Shown piece after piece: positions 26,217-34,600 of a stretch of DNA of 64,000 nt. The translations under genes were made by a program, and so were the position numbers. This DNA comes from Eximiradius sp. (lineage in GTDB: Bacteria > Bacteroidota > Ignavibacteria > Kapaibacteriales > UBA2268). Position 1 is the stretch's first letter. Each line of letters begins with the position of its first letter. The stretch is taken from the NCBI GenBank assembly GCA_937127445.1, contig CAKZLY010000006.1:26546-90545 (forward strand), read 5' to 3'. The notes below the pieces were generated by a model, which made no database searches, was not told the origin of the DNA, and saw nothing but the letters and a program-made list of their open reading frames with translations.

Positions 26217-28802
26217 ATGTATAGGAACATTCAACTTATTTTTATTATTTTATCTTTATTATTTCTAAATGCTTCAATAAATGCGAAAAATATATCTCAA
26301 AGTGAAATAAAAACAATTCTTAACTCGGGTACAAGATATATCATTCCTTTGAATGGACAATGGGAAAAATCCTCTGACGGATTAAACTGGGAAAATGTTC
26401 ATATACCTTATTCTGATGTCAATTTAGAAAAGATCACATTAATAAGAAAAGTGCGAATAGAAAAATCCCAACAAGAATCGCTAAGCTGGCAGTTATTCTT
26501 TTTGGGATTTAATCATCAAGCAGAGATCTCAATCAATGGACAATTTTTAGGACGATTTATCAGTTCGATGGCTCCAATATGGGTTAAAATTCCACCAAAA
26601 GTTTTAAATGCAGGCGAGAACGAATTAAGAATAACATTTTTAGTGCCGAACGATGTCATTAAGACTATTTTTGAACACTATATTTACGCAAGAAAGAGAT
26701 ATAATGGATTAGTTCGTGAAGCTTTTTTAATTGGAAATCCACCTGTATGGATCAGCGATATAAACACAAATTATTCGTTGTCAAATAATTACTCGCAAGC
26801 AAATATAAATGCTACTATTTCTGTTTCCTCAGCTAATTTCGACTTGATTTCAAAATTTCAGAGCAGTGTAGGTGAAAATTTAGAATTGAAAAATAAAGCG
26901 AATTTCCAGATAGAAACTAAAATTATAAAAATCGGTACGGGTGAGATAGTTGCAATCGGGGAACCGCGTCAGATTTCTATCGAAGCAGAACGAACCATAA
27001 ATGTAAGTGTAAAATTTAATATAACTTCTCCATCGTTATGGTCGCCATCAAATCCTAATTTATATCAAGTTCAGGCAACGATTGTTCAGGCGGGGAGAAC
27101 TGTTGACAATTTTGCAACAAATTTTGGGTTACGCGAGATATCTGTGTCGAGGGCAGAAAAATCTAATTTTACACTTAATGGCTATAAAATTCCGCTAAAA
27201 GCCGTAAGTTATATTGATTATCATATTTCTTCTGGGCAAAGTTTATCGATATGGAGAATGGAAGAAAACATTAGAATGATAAAAACGCTTGGTGCAAATG
27301 CAATTCGTTTTCAGTTTAACCCTCCTCATCCATATTTTGCTTATTTGTGTGATAAATATGGTTTATTAATGCTTCTTGATTTACCAATATACTCTATTCC
27401 TGAAACACTGTTGAGAAGAGACGAAGTTAAAGTATATATAAAAAATCAAAGTAAATTATTTACGTATTTTAAGCAAAACTATGCTTCAACATTAGCATTT
27501 GGTTTTTCCGATGGAATTTGCGAAGACCATTTTCCTAATGAATTTGCTTCAGAAATCAAGCCTATTATTACTTCAAATGGGAACTACTTATTCTACAAGT
27601 TTATTAATCCAAATGAAAAAACAATCACTTCGAACATTTTTGATTTTATTGGCATCAATTTGAAGAAAGAGACTTCGATATCGCATCAGTATAGTATTTT
27701 GAAGGGAATAATACAAAGGAGCAATAATAAACCTTTTGTTACTTGCTTTGGCGTCCCCATAAACGAAAACAATCATAACGGGTACTCCGACCCATATTCT
27801 TATGAACACCAAGCTTTTTATATTAAAAGTCTCTATAATTTATCTTTTCAGAATGGTTCGTTTGGTGTAGTAATAAATTCTTTCAACGATTATGAGCTTC
27901 ATCACCCATATTTAGCCACAAACAATTATCATTCATCAATTTTGACAATAGGGATTACAAATGCAACTAATAAGCCCCGTTTTTCATATACAATGCTGCA
28001 AGCACTTTTCAATGACGAAAAAGAGCCATTGATAAATGCAGGTAGTTATGCAGGCGAAACGTTAGTTAGTTTCTTAATATTTGGTTTTATATTGTTGGTT
28101 GTATTGCTGTTTTTTATAAATCGTTTCAGACGTTTTCGGGAATATCTCACACGTGCGATGCTGCGTCCATATAATTTTTATTCTGATATTCGAGACCAAA
28201 GGATAATACCATCATTTCAAACTGTAATACTTGCACTAATTGTATCGTTTACGATAGGAATGTATGTAACCTCTCTCCTATTTTATTATAGGAATTATGA
28301 TATAACACAATTTTTGATAATGCTTTGTTGTCCATCGAGTTTTTTGCAGGAAATCATTTACAAAATGATTTGGATGCCTGAGGTTTCGCTTTTTATTATA
28401 GCATTAATTAGTTTTGTTGTATTATTTGCAATTTCAATAATCATAAAAATCTTTGCTTTCTTTTCACGAGCAAGAATTTATTTTTCAGATTGTTTGATTA
28501 TTTCGGTTTGGGCAAGTGCGCCATTTGTAGTGCTGCTGCCATTAGCAATTCCATTAATTCGATTACTTGAAATAAATAATACTATTGCAATTATAGCGGT
28601 TATTCTATTTTTGTTAATTAAATTTTGGGTAATTGCACGAATATTAAAAGCATCTGCTGTTGTCTTTGATAAGCCTTCTGCATTAGTTTATAGTATTGGG
28701 ATAATCGTAATTTTAGTATTTGCTGCTATTCCGATAGGTTTTTATCAGATTAATTATCAATTTTTCTCGTATTTGATGTATTTCTGGTGTACATATCTTT
28801 AA
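26217..28802 (+). CDS. GH2-like glycosidase-fold protein fused to a Yip1-like membrane domain
   Basis: The 861-residue protein has a signal peptide, a GH2 sugar-binding-like domain (about 45-170: PLNGQWEKSSDGLNW, EISINGQFLGRF), an Ig-like domain, and a GH2-type TIM barrel (about 310-600: MIKTLGANAIRFQFNPPHP, DKYGLLMLLDLP). The barrel lacks an obvious Asn-Glu acid/base (the stretch reads LAFGFSDGI), and the nucleophile strand reads TCFGVPINE, so catalysis is doubtful. The last 230 residues hold about six membrane helices resembling a Yip1 domain. I prefer the ATG at 26217 over an upstream GTG at 26190. It is a single gene between two terminators. The function is unknown. Confidence 0.7.
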   Translation: MYRNIQLIFIILSLLFLNASINAKNISQSEIKTILNSGTRYIIPLNGQWEKSSDGLNWENVHIPYSDVNLEKITLIRKVRIEKSQQESLSWQLFFLGFNHQAEISINGQFLGRFISSMAPIWVKIPPKVLNAGENELRITFLVPNDVIKTIFEHYIYARKRYNGLVREAFLIGNPPVWISDINTNYSLSNNYSQANINATISVSSANFDLISKFQSSVGENLELKNKANFQIETKIIKIGTGEIVAIGEPRQISIEAERTINVSVKFNITSPSLWSPSNPNLYQVQATIVQAGRTVDNFATNFGLREISVSRAEKSNFTLNGYKIPLKAVSYIDYHISSGQSLSIWRMEENIRMIKTLGANAIRFQFNPPHPYFAYLCDKYGLLMLLDLPIYSIPETLLRRDEVKVYIKNQSKLFTYFKQNYASTLAFGFSDGICEDHFPNEFASEIKPIITSNGNYLFYKFINPNEKTITSNIFDFIGINLKKETSISHQYSILKGIIQRSNNKPFVTCFGVPINENNHNGYSDPYSYEHQAFYIKSLYNLSFQNGSFGVVINSFNDYELHHPYLATNNYHSSILTIGITNATNKPRFSYTMLQALFNDEKEPLINAGSYAGETLVSFLIFGFILLVVLLFFINRFRRFREYLTRAMLRPYNFYSDIRDQRIIPSFQTVILALIVSFTIGMYVTSLLFYYRNYDITQFLIMLCCPSSFLQEIIYKMIWMPEVSLFIIALISFVVLFAISIIIKIFAFFSRARIYFSDCLIISVWASAPFVVLLPLAIPLIRLLEINNTIAIIAVILFLLIKFWVIARILKASAVVFDKPSALVYSIGIIVILVFAAIPIGFYQINYQFFSYLMYFWCTYL

Positions 28803-28826
28803 GTAATTATTATTGAACAGAAAGAT

Positions 28827-28860
28827 AAAAAAGCAGGCTATTTTTGCCCGCTTTTTTTTA
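28827..28860 (+). terminator. Terminator after the GH2-like fusion gene
   Basis: AAAAAAGCAGGC pairs with GCCCGCTTTTTT around TATTTTT with one mismatch, followed by Ts. It also precedes, in opposite orientation, the 3' end of the tRNA-Thr gene. Confidence 0.75.
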
Positions 28861-28863
28861 TTG

Positions 28864-28935
28864 AGCCAATTAGGGGACTTGAACCCCTGACCTGCTCATT
28901 ACGAGTGAGCTGCTCTACCACTGAGCTAAATTGGC
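28864..28935 (-). tRNA. tRNA-Thr (anticodon CGT)
   Basis: On the minus strand the acceptor GCCAATT pairs with AATTGGC, the D arm is GCTC/GAGC, the anticodon stem GCTCA/TGAGC encloses CTCGTAA (anticodon CGT), and the T arm GGGGTTCAAGTCCCC is canonical. CCA is not encoded. It is a lone tRNA gene. Confidence 0.96.
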
Positions 28936-29077
28936 TTAACTACATTACAAAATTAAGTATTTGAGCTAAAAAAATCAACACTGAAATTTTTTTTAATTTT
29001 TCTGAAACGATTAAACCAATCGGGTGTAATTTAGTCAAAAGGTTAAAATTCCTTTCAACAATATTATGGAGATTATT

Positions 29078-29758
29078 ATGAAAAACAAATTATTCCGCAA
29101 CATTTATGTAGTTGCAATTTTAGCAGCAGTATTTGGATTATCGTCTTGCCAGAAAGACAATCCAGTTGAGCCCGTGGACAATGGCTTAGATTATTCAATG
29201 GTGCTTGTTTCACCCGAAGCAATGGTGGGCGAACTTTCTCAGCCAAGCTTAACGACAGATTTCACACTGCAGAATGTCTATGACAAGATGTTAATGCCAC
29301 CTTTTGATAACAAAGGAAAAGGTCCAAATGGGGAAATGCCACCAAAGCCTGAACCAAACAAGCCACCATTCAAAATTGGAGTCCTATTGCGAATGCTCGA
29401 ACTTGACTCAGCACAAAGAGAGCAGGTAAAGATTTTTGTACAAGAGCTCGAAGATTGCATCAAAGAGTATCGCCAAATGTTACGTGAAGCTCAACGCGCA
29501 ATAATTGAAAATGCGAACGCGCAACGCCGCCAGATTATGGAGCAACTAAAAGCTGGTGAAATAACGAGGGAGCAAGCAATGCAAGCACTCAAACAGTTGC
29601 GTGAAGAAACTCGAATGGCGATGGAATCTAACGAAGACATTGCAACAGCTCGCCAAGGTTTGAAAGATTGCCACGATGCTTTTCTTGAAAATGTCAAATC
29701 AATACTTACAACTAAACAATTGGAAATTTGGAACAAATTCTTTGGAATAAAAGAATAA
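29078..29758 (+). CDS. Small lipoprotein with Spy/CpxP-like helical region
   Basis: I start at the ATG at 29078 because GGAG lies 7 bases upstream (the upstream in-frame ATG at 29066 overlaps it). The 226-residue product has a lipoprotein signal (AVFGLSSC), a Pro-rich linker (about 75-100) and a C-terminal, Gln/Glu/Arg-rich helical half (about 108-226) with LDSAQREQVKIFVQE and SILTTKQLEIWNKFFG. The paired short leucine-x-x-x-Gln motifs resemble Spy/CpxP (LTXXQ) periplasmic chaperones. It is preceded by tRNA-Thr on the other strand. Confidence 0.7.
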   Translation: MKNKLFRNIYVVAILAAVFGLSSCQKDNPVEPVDNGLDYSMVLVSPEAMVGELSQPSLTTDFTLQNVYDKMLMPPFDNKGKGPNGEMPPKPEPNKPPFKIGVLLRMLELDSAQREQVKIFVQELEDCIKEYRQMLREAQRAIIENANAQRRQIMEQLKAGEITREQAMQALKQLREETRMAMESNEDIATARQGLKDCHDAFLENVKSILTTKQLEIWNKFFGIKE

Positions 29759-29785
29759 TAATATTCGATTTGGTCATATTGTTTC

Positions 29786-29820
29786 AAAGAGGCTATACTG
29801 GAAAGTGTAGCCTCTTTCAT
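29786..29820 (+). terminator. Terminator after the Spy-like lipoprotein gene
   Basis: AAAGAGGCTA (29786-29795) pairs with TAGCCTCTTT (29808-29817), extended by a wobble and an A-T pair, followed by CATTTTG. It probably also serves the converging yigZ. Confidence 0.75.
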
Positions 29821-29846
29821 TTTGTTATAAAGTCAGAGAAAATGTT

Positions 29847-30452
29847 TCAAAACGACAAAACTCCAGCGCGCCCATTAGTCGAAGAGACTACTTTTTTTTC
29901 AAATTCCTCTATTTTGGATTGATAAATATTGACAATAAATTCAATAGAATCTTTGTAGTCTTCGGTTGCAGAAACAGCATATTCGTTAATCAATTTTTTG
30001 ATAATGGAGACGTCTTCATAGGAACAAAGCACTCTGATGGCAGTAGTAATGTGAATGATTTTTTTTTCACATTGAGATAGAGCCAATTCAGCAGTTGAAG
30101 AATATGCGCGCGAAAGACCACCAATACCAAGTTTTGTGCCACCAAAATAGCGAGTAACAACAACGATTATGTCGCTAAAATCGTATTTTTTAATAGAAAA
30201 TAGGATTGGCTTGCCAGCAGAACCGTTGGGTTCGCCATCGTCAGCGAAACGGACATCGAGGCCTTCTGCGCCTAAACGATATGCAAAACAATTATGCGTC
30301 GCATCGAAATATTCACTACGGATTTGCTCTAAAAATTGGAGAGCTTCGTCTCGGCTTGATACGCTCGCGACTGAAGCAATAAATTTCGAGCCTTTAATTT
30401 TTTGTTCAGCGCGCAATGGTTTTGAAATTGTATAATAAAATTCTTTGCTCAT
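29847..30452 (-). CDS. yigZ: YigZ/IMPACT family protein
   Basis: The 201-residue protein has KGSKFIASVASVSSRDEAL, the family signature DDGEPNGSAGKPIL and VTRYFGGTKLGIGGLSRAY, all characteristic of the UPF0029/IMPACT domain. Yeast Yih1 and mammalian IMPACT regulate Gcn2, but in bacteria the function is unknown. The start lies only 19 bases from the divergent bshA start, so promoters of both genes must overlap coding sequence. Confidence 0.92.
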   Translation of the reverse strand: MSKEFYYTISKPLRAEQKIKGSKFIASVASVSSRDEALQFLEQIRSEYFDATHNCFAYRLGAEGLDVRFADDGEPNGSAGKPILFSIKKYDFSDIIVVVTRYFGGTKLGIGGLSRAYSSTAELALSQCEKKIIHITTAIRVLCSYEDVSIIKKLINEYAVSATEDYKDSIEFIVNIYQSKIEEFEKKVVSSTNGRAGVLSF

Positions 30453-30471
30453 ATTACAAATGGAATAAATT

Positions 30472-31587
30472 ATGAAAATAGGAATGGTTTGTTATCCAAC
30501 TTATGGAGGAAGCGGGATAGTAGCAACAGAGCTTGGAAAAGTACTTGCAACACGTGGTTGGGAAGTACATTTTATTAGCTACGCTAATCCAATTCGATTG
30601 GATAGATTTAGAGAGAATATCTTTTTTCACGAAGTAGAAATACCGCATTATCCACTGTTCGAGTTTCATCTTTACACACTGGCATTGACAGGAAAAATAC
30701 TGGATGTGCTTAAATACGAAAAACTCGATATAATTCACGTTCATTATGCTATTCCCCATGCGATAAGTGGAATTCTAAGCAAGCAAATTGCAGAATCAAG
30801 CAATGTGAAATTAGTAACGACATTGCACGGAACAGACATTACACTTATCGGACTTGAACCGGCATTTTCTCCAATTGTTAAGTATTCAATCGAGCAATCA
30901 GATGTTGTAACTGCTGTTTCACGATATTTAAAGGACCAAACCATTCAGCAATTCCAAATCGAAAATGAAATCCACCATATCCCAAATTTTATTGATACAA
31001 AAATATATAAAAGAATTGAAAGTTGTAACTTGAAAAAGACATTTGCACCAAACGGAGAAGCAATTCTGATGCATATATCAAATTTTCGACCTGTCAAACG
31101 AGTCCCAGACACGATAAGGGTACTAAAAGAGGTGCTTGAACAAGGGATAGCAGCAAAATTGGTATTAATTGGAGATGGGCCTGAAAGAAGCGAAGCCGAA
31201 AAATTAGCATACGAGCTTGGATTGCAAAATAGTGTGAAATTTCTGGGCAAACAAAATGCCATAATTGAGTTACTTTCGTGTGCTGATGTGTTTCTATTGC
31301 CAAGTGAGTCGGAAAGTTTTGGGCTATCGGCACTCGAAGCAATGGCATGCGGAGTTCCTGTGGTTGCTTCAAGTGTAGGTGGAATTCCCGAAGTTGTCAA
31401 ACACGACGAAAATGGTTATATAGCAGGGTTTGGAGATATATCGAGAATGGCAAGATATGTTATTGAATTGATTAAAAATAAGAACAGATGGAAAATCTTT
31501 TCAGAAAATGCGATTGAATTCGCCAAAAGAGAATACGAAGCAGAGAAGATAGTATCAATGTATGAGAAAGTGTATAGAGAAGCATAA
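30472..31587 (+). CDS. bshA: N-acetyl-alpha-D-glucosaminyl L-malate synthase BshA
   Basis: BshA, a GT4 glycosyltransferase, joins GlcNAc from UDP-GlcNAc to L-malate in the first step of bacillithiol synthesis. MKIGMVCYPTYGGSGIVATELG at the N-terminus, HVHYAIPHA, TLHGTDITLIG and the GT4 motif ESFGLSALEAMACGVPVVAS are the BshA pattern. Length (371) is right. BshB and BshC are not in the window. The start is 19 bases from the divergent yigZ start. Confidence 0.93.
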   Translation: MKIGMVCYPTYGGSGIVATELGKVLATRGWEVHFISYANPIRLDRFRENIFFHEVEIPHYPLFEFHLYTLALTGKILDVLKYEKLDIIHVHYAIPHAISGILSKQIAESSNVKLVTTLHGTDITLIGLEPAFSPIVKYSIEQSDVVTAVSRYLKDQTIQQFQIENEIHHIPNFIDTKIYKRIESCNLKKTFAPNGEAILMHISNFRPVKRVPDTIRVLKEVLEQGIAAKLVLIGDGPERSEAEKLAYELGLQNSVKFLGKQNAIIELLSCADVFLLPSESESFGLSALEAMACGVPVVASSVGGIPEVVKHDENGYIAGFGDISRMARYVIELIKNKNRWKIFSENAIEFAKREYEAEKIVSMYEKVYREA

Positions 31588-31676
31588 AATTATCGATAAA
31601 AACTTCCCGTTTAGCCTCACCTAAATAAAAATTTAATGTAAGTATTTGAAAAATAGTAATTTTTTTGATTCAAAAA

Positions 31677-31708
31677 TTTTGAAACTCAAACACTTTTTTG
31701 TAAATTTC
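31677..31708 (+). promoter_or_regulatory. Putative promoter of the 2-oxoacid:ferredoxin oxidoreductase operon
   Basis: TTTTG at 31677-31681 is separated by exactly 19 bases from TAAATTTC at 31701-31708, one mismatch from the Bacteroidota-type TTTG-N19-TAnnTTTG promoter. It would give a leader of about 55-60 bases before the first gene at 31773. Confidence 0.5.
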
Positions 31709-31772
31709 GCAACTTATAAAACATTGTTTGAAAAAACAGTGGCGTTTTTGACAACAAAAAAGGATTAATGAA

Positions 31773-32003
31773 ATGGCAAAAGCACTTGGTGAGATTATCA
31801 TCGACATTGAAAAATGCAAAGGATGCTCGCTTTGCATTGATGCTTGCCCAGAGGAGGTTTTGTCGCTAACGAACAAAATCAACAAAAAGGGCTATCAATA
31901 CATAGTAACAGTAAATAGTAACTGCACGGGCTGCGCAAATTGTGCTTTAATATGTCCAGATGCAGTAATTACAGTATATAGAAAAATTGAAAAATCCGCC
32001 TAA
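31773..32003 (+). CDS. 2-oxoacid:ferredoxin oxidoreductase, delta (ferredoxin-like) subunit
   Basis: This 76-residue protein has two 4Fe-4S motifs, CKGCSLCIDACP and CTGCANCALICP. It is the short electron-transfer subunit of a four-subunit oxidoreductase whose alpha, beta and gamma subunits follow. It begins 13 bases after an AAAGGA ribosome-binding site. The order delta-alpha-beta-gamma matches Kor/Vor operons of anaerobes. Confidence 0.9.
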   Translation: MAKALGEIIIDIEKCKGCSLCIDACPEEVLSLTNKINKKGYQYIVTVNSNCTGCANCALICPDAVITVYRKIEKSA

Positions 32004-32033
32004 TGAATAATTTGGAGGTAAAAAGGAGTTAAA

Positions 32034-33104
32034 ATGGGCGAAATAAAATTAATGAAAGGCAATGAAGCATTAGCAGAAGCGATGATAAGAGCAGGCTGCG
32101 ATGCTTATTTTGGTTATCCAATCACCCCGCAATCAGAAGTATTGGAATATTTGTCGAAAGATGCGACACAAAGAACAGGGATGGTCGTATTGCAAGCAGA
32201 AAGTGAAGTGGCAGCAATAAATATGATATACGGAGCTGCTGCTTGTGGTCGTCGAGTTATGACAACATCATCCAGTCCGGGTATTAGCTTGATGCAAGAA
32301 GGTCTATCCTATATAGCAAGCGCCGAACTACCTTGTGTCCTTACAAATGTAGTACGTGGAGGACCGGGACTTGGAACGATTCAGCCATCGCAAGCTGATT
32401 ATTTCCAAGCAGTAAAAGGTGGCGGTCACGGCGACTATAGATTGATTGTACTTGCACCTTCGTCAGTACAAGAAATGGTTGATTTTGTAAGATTGTCGTT
32501 TGATTTAGCAGAGAAATACCGCAATCCAGTAATGATACTTGCTGATGGAGCAATTGGTCAGATGATGGAAAAGGTTGAACTATTCGACCAAATGCCACGT
32601 AAGACAGAATTCCCAGATTGGGCAACCACAGGGAAACCCAAAGATAAGGAGCGTCGCTACATCACATCGCTTCACATACAACCTGAAAAAATGGAAGAAA
32701 TAAACAAGCATCTTCAAGCAAAATATAAGCAAATTGAAAAAGACGAGGTTCGCTATGAAGCATTTAATTTAGATGATGCTGAATATATATTGACAGGTTA
32801 TGGTCTTGGAGCAAGAATTTGCCGCAAGGCGATGGATATTTTAAGAGAAAAAGGATATAAGGTAGGATTAATTCGTCCAATTACATTATTCCCATTCCCG
32901 AAGAAAGTTTACAAAGAGGTTGCAGATAAGGTAAAAGGAATTTTAGATGTGGAAATGAATTCGGGTCAAATGGTAGAAGATGTGAAATTATCAGTATGTG
33001 GTAAAACTCGTGTAGAATATTATGGTAGAATGGGAGGAATGATACCTTCTCCAGAAGAAATAGTAGAGAATTTCGAAAAATTGTTTATAAAAGGAGAAGC
33101 ATAA
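32034..33104 (+). CDS. vorB: 2-oxoacid:ferredoxin oxidoreductase, alpha subunit (VorB/KorA)
   Basis: The 356-residue protein has MKGNEALAEAMIRAGCDAYFGYPITPQSE and a pyrimidine-binding TPP-domain fold (EVAAINMIYGAAACGRR), as in alpha subunits of 2-oxoglutarate or branched-chain 2-oxoacid ferredoxin oxidoreductases. It resembles the VorB branch, but sequence alone does not separate 2-oxoglutarate from 3-methyl-2-oxobutanoate as substrate. It is preceded by a GGAG ribosome-binding site and overlaps the start of the beta gene by one base. Confidence 0.88.
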   Translation: MGEIKLMKGNEALAEAMIRAGCDAYFGYPITPQSEVLEYLSKDATQRTGMVVLQAESEVAAINMIYGAAACGRRVMTTSSSPGISLMQEGLSYIASAELPCVLTNVVRGGPGLGTIQPSQADYFQAVKGGGHGDYRLIVLAPSSVQEMVDFVRLSFDLAEKYRNPVMILADGAIGQMMEKVELFDQMPRKTEFPDWATTGKPKDKERRYITSLHIQPEKMEEINKHLQAKYKQIEKDEVRYEAFNLDDAEYILTGYGLGARICRKAMDILREKGYKVGLIRPITLFPFPKKVYKEVADKVKGILDVEMNSGQMVEDVKLSVCGKTRVEYYGRMGGMIPSPEEIVENFEKLFIKGEA

Positions 33105-33898
33105 TGAGTAATAATATAGAAACAGCAAAATTCCGCCCAGAAATTTGCACTGATGAAAATTTAGTATATCGCAAGCCTTCTACTTTACTTCCGGAGCCAT
33201 TTCACTACTGCCCTGGTTGCGGACATAGCACAGTGCATAAAATTTTTATGGAAGTAGTAGAAGAAATGGGCATCGAAAATGAAATAATTGGTGTAGCACC
33301 CGTTGGATGTTCGGTATTTGCATATCATTATATGGGAGTTGATATGCAACAAGCTGCTCACGGTCGTGCTTGTGCAGTTGCAACAGGAATAAAACGTGTG
33401 CAACCAGATAAATATGTTTTCTCATATCAAGGTGATGGAGACTTAGCTGCTATTGGAACCGGAGAAACAATCCATGCGGCAAATCGTGGAGAAAACATAT
33501 TAGTTATTTTTATCAACAACGGTATTTACGGAATGACAAGCGGACAGATGGCTCCAACTACTTTGGAAGGTATGGTGTCCACAACAAGTCCGCATGGACG
33601 TGATGTAAAAACGCAAGGTTATCCATTGAAGATGTCGGAATTCATCGCTCCTCTTCCGGGAGTTGCGTATGTAACACGTCAATCAGTTCATAAGCCAGCA
33701 AATGTCCGCAAAGCAAAGAAAGCATTGCGTCAAGCATTAGAATATCAGAAGCAAGGATTAGGTTTCTGTCTGGTGGAAATAGTGACGAACTGTCCATCAA
33801 ATTGGAGAATGACACCAGCACAAGCAAACCAATACATAGAAGAAAAAATGTTAGCATTCTATAAATTAGGCGACATAAAAGTCCCGGAGGTGAAGTAA
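33104..33898 (+). CDS. 2-oxoacid:ferredoxin oxidoreductase, beta (TPP-binding) subunit
   Basis: The 264-residue protein holds the TPP-binding motif GDGDLAAIGTGE with NN (INNGIYGMTSGQM) downstream and an N-terminal YCPGCGHSTVHK cysteine motif. It is the catalytic pyrophosphate-binding subunit of the complex. Its ATG shares the last base of the alpha stop codon (TAATG), giving tight translational coupling. Confidence 0.92.
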   Translation: MSNNIETAKFRPEICTDENLVYRKPSTLLPEPFHYCPGCGHSTVHKIFMEVVEEMGIENEIIGVAPVGCSVFAYHYMGVDMQQAAHGRACAVATGIKRVQPDKYVFSYQGDGDLAAIGTGETIHAANRGENILVIFINNGIYGMTSGQMAPTTLEGMVSTTSPHGRDVKTQGYPLKMSEFIAPLPGVAYVTRQSVHKPANVRKAKKALRQALEYQKQGLGFCLVEIVTNCPSNWRMTPAQANQYIEEKMLAFYKLGDIKVPEVK

Positions 33899-33899
33899 A

Positions 33900-34433
33900 A
33901 TGACACAAGAAGCATTATTTGCGGGATTCGGCGGTCAAGGCGTTCTATCAATGGGACAAATCCTTGCTTATGCCGGAATGATTGAAGGAAAAGAAGTTTG
34001 CTGGATGCCATCCTATGGTCCAGAGATGCGTGGTGGAACAGCGAATTGCATAACAATTGTATCCGATTCGGCAATCAGCTCGCCAATTATTTCAATGTAC
34101 GATACAGTTGTAGCACTGAACCAACCATCAGTTGATAAATTTGAATCAAGAGTAAAGAAAGGTGGAAACTTGATTTATGATAGTGCAAATATTCTGAATC
34201 CACCGACACGTGACGATATTAACATTATTCCTATTCAAGGGAGTGAAGAAGCAATAAAACTTCAGAACACTAAAGTATTGAATATGATTATGCTTGGTGC
34301 TTTTTTGAAGACAACAAATTGCGTTTCTGTCGAAAACATTCACAAAGCATTAGAGACAGTATTTGAGCGCTATCAGAAATTGATACCTTTGAATATTAAA
34401 GCATTGGAAGTAGGAATGAGCTATGTAAAATAG
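33900..34433 (+). CDS. 2-oxoacid:ferredoxin oxidoreductase, gamma subunit
   Basis: The 177-residue protein starts with the gamma-subunit motif AGFGGQGVLSMGQILA and contains EMRGGTANCITIVS, typical of the family (CoA-binding/inter-subunit domain). It starts two bases after the beta stop, with GGAGG upstream. It completes the four-subunit set. Confidence 0.92.
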   Translation: MTQEALFAGFGGQGVLSMGQILAYAGMIEGKEVCWMPSYGPEMRGGTANCITIVSDSAISSPIISMYDTVVALNQPSVDKFESRVKKGGNLIYDSANILNPPTRDDINIIPIQGSEEAIKLQNTKVLNMIMLGAFLKTTNCVSVENIHKALETVFERYQKLIPLNIKALEVGMSYVK

Positions 34434-34461
34434 CTGCCCAATTTACTTAGAAATATGAAAT

Positions 34462-34500
34462 AAATGGCTGTTTCATTAGAGTGAGGCAGCCATTTATTAT
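34462..34500 (+). terminator. Hairpin after the oxidoreductase operon
   Basis: AAATGGCTG (34462-34470) pairs with CAGCCATTT (34487-34495), followed by ATTAT. The T-run is weak, so termination may be partial. Confidence 0.55.
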
Positions 34501-34518
34501 TAAAAGATAATAAAATTA

Positions 34519-34546
34519 AAAAGCATCGAACGAATTCGATGCTTTT
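34519..34546 (-). terminator. Terminator of the GT2-TPR gene (minus strand)
   Basis: A 12-bp perfect stem (AAAAGCATCGAA with TTCGATGCTTTT) and CGAA tetraloop; on the minus strand it is followed by TAATTTTATT. It lies downstream of the leftward operon that ends with the GT2-TPR gene. Confidence 0.7.
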
Positions 34547-34600
34547 GGTATTTATAATAATGACAGTAAGAATCGCCAATTTATATACTAAAATAAAAGT

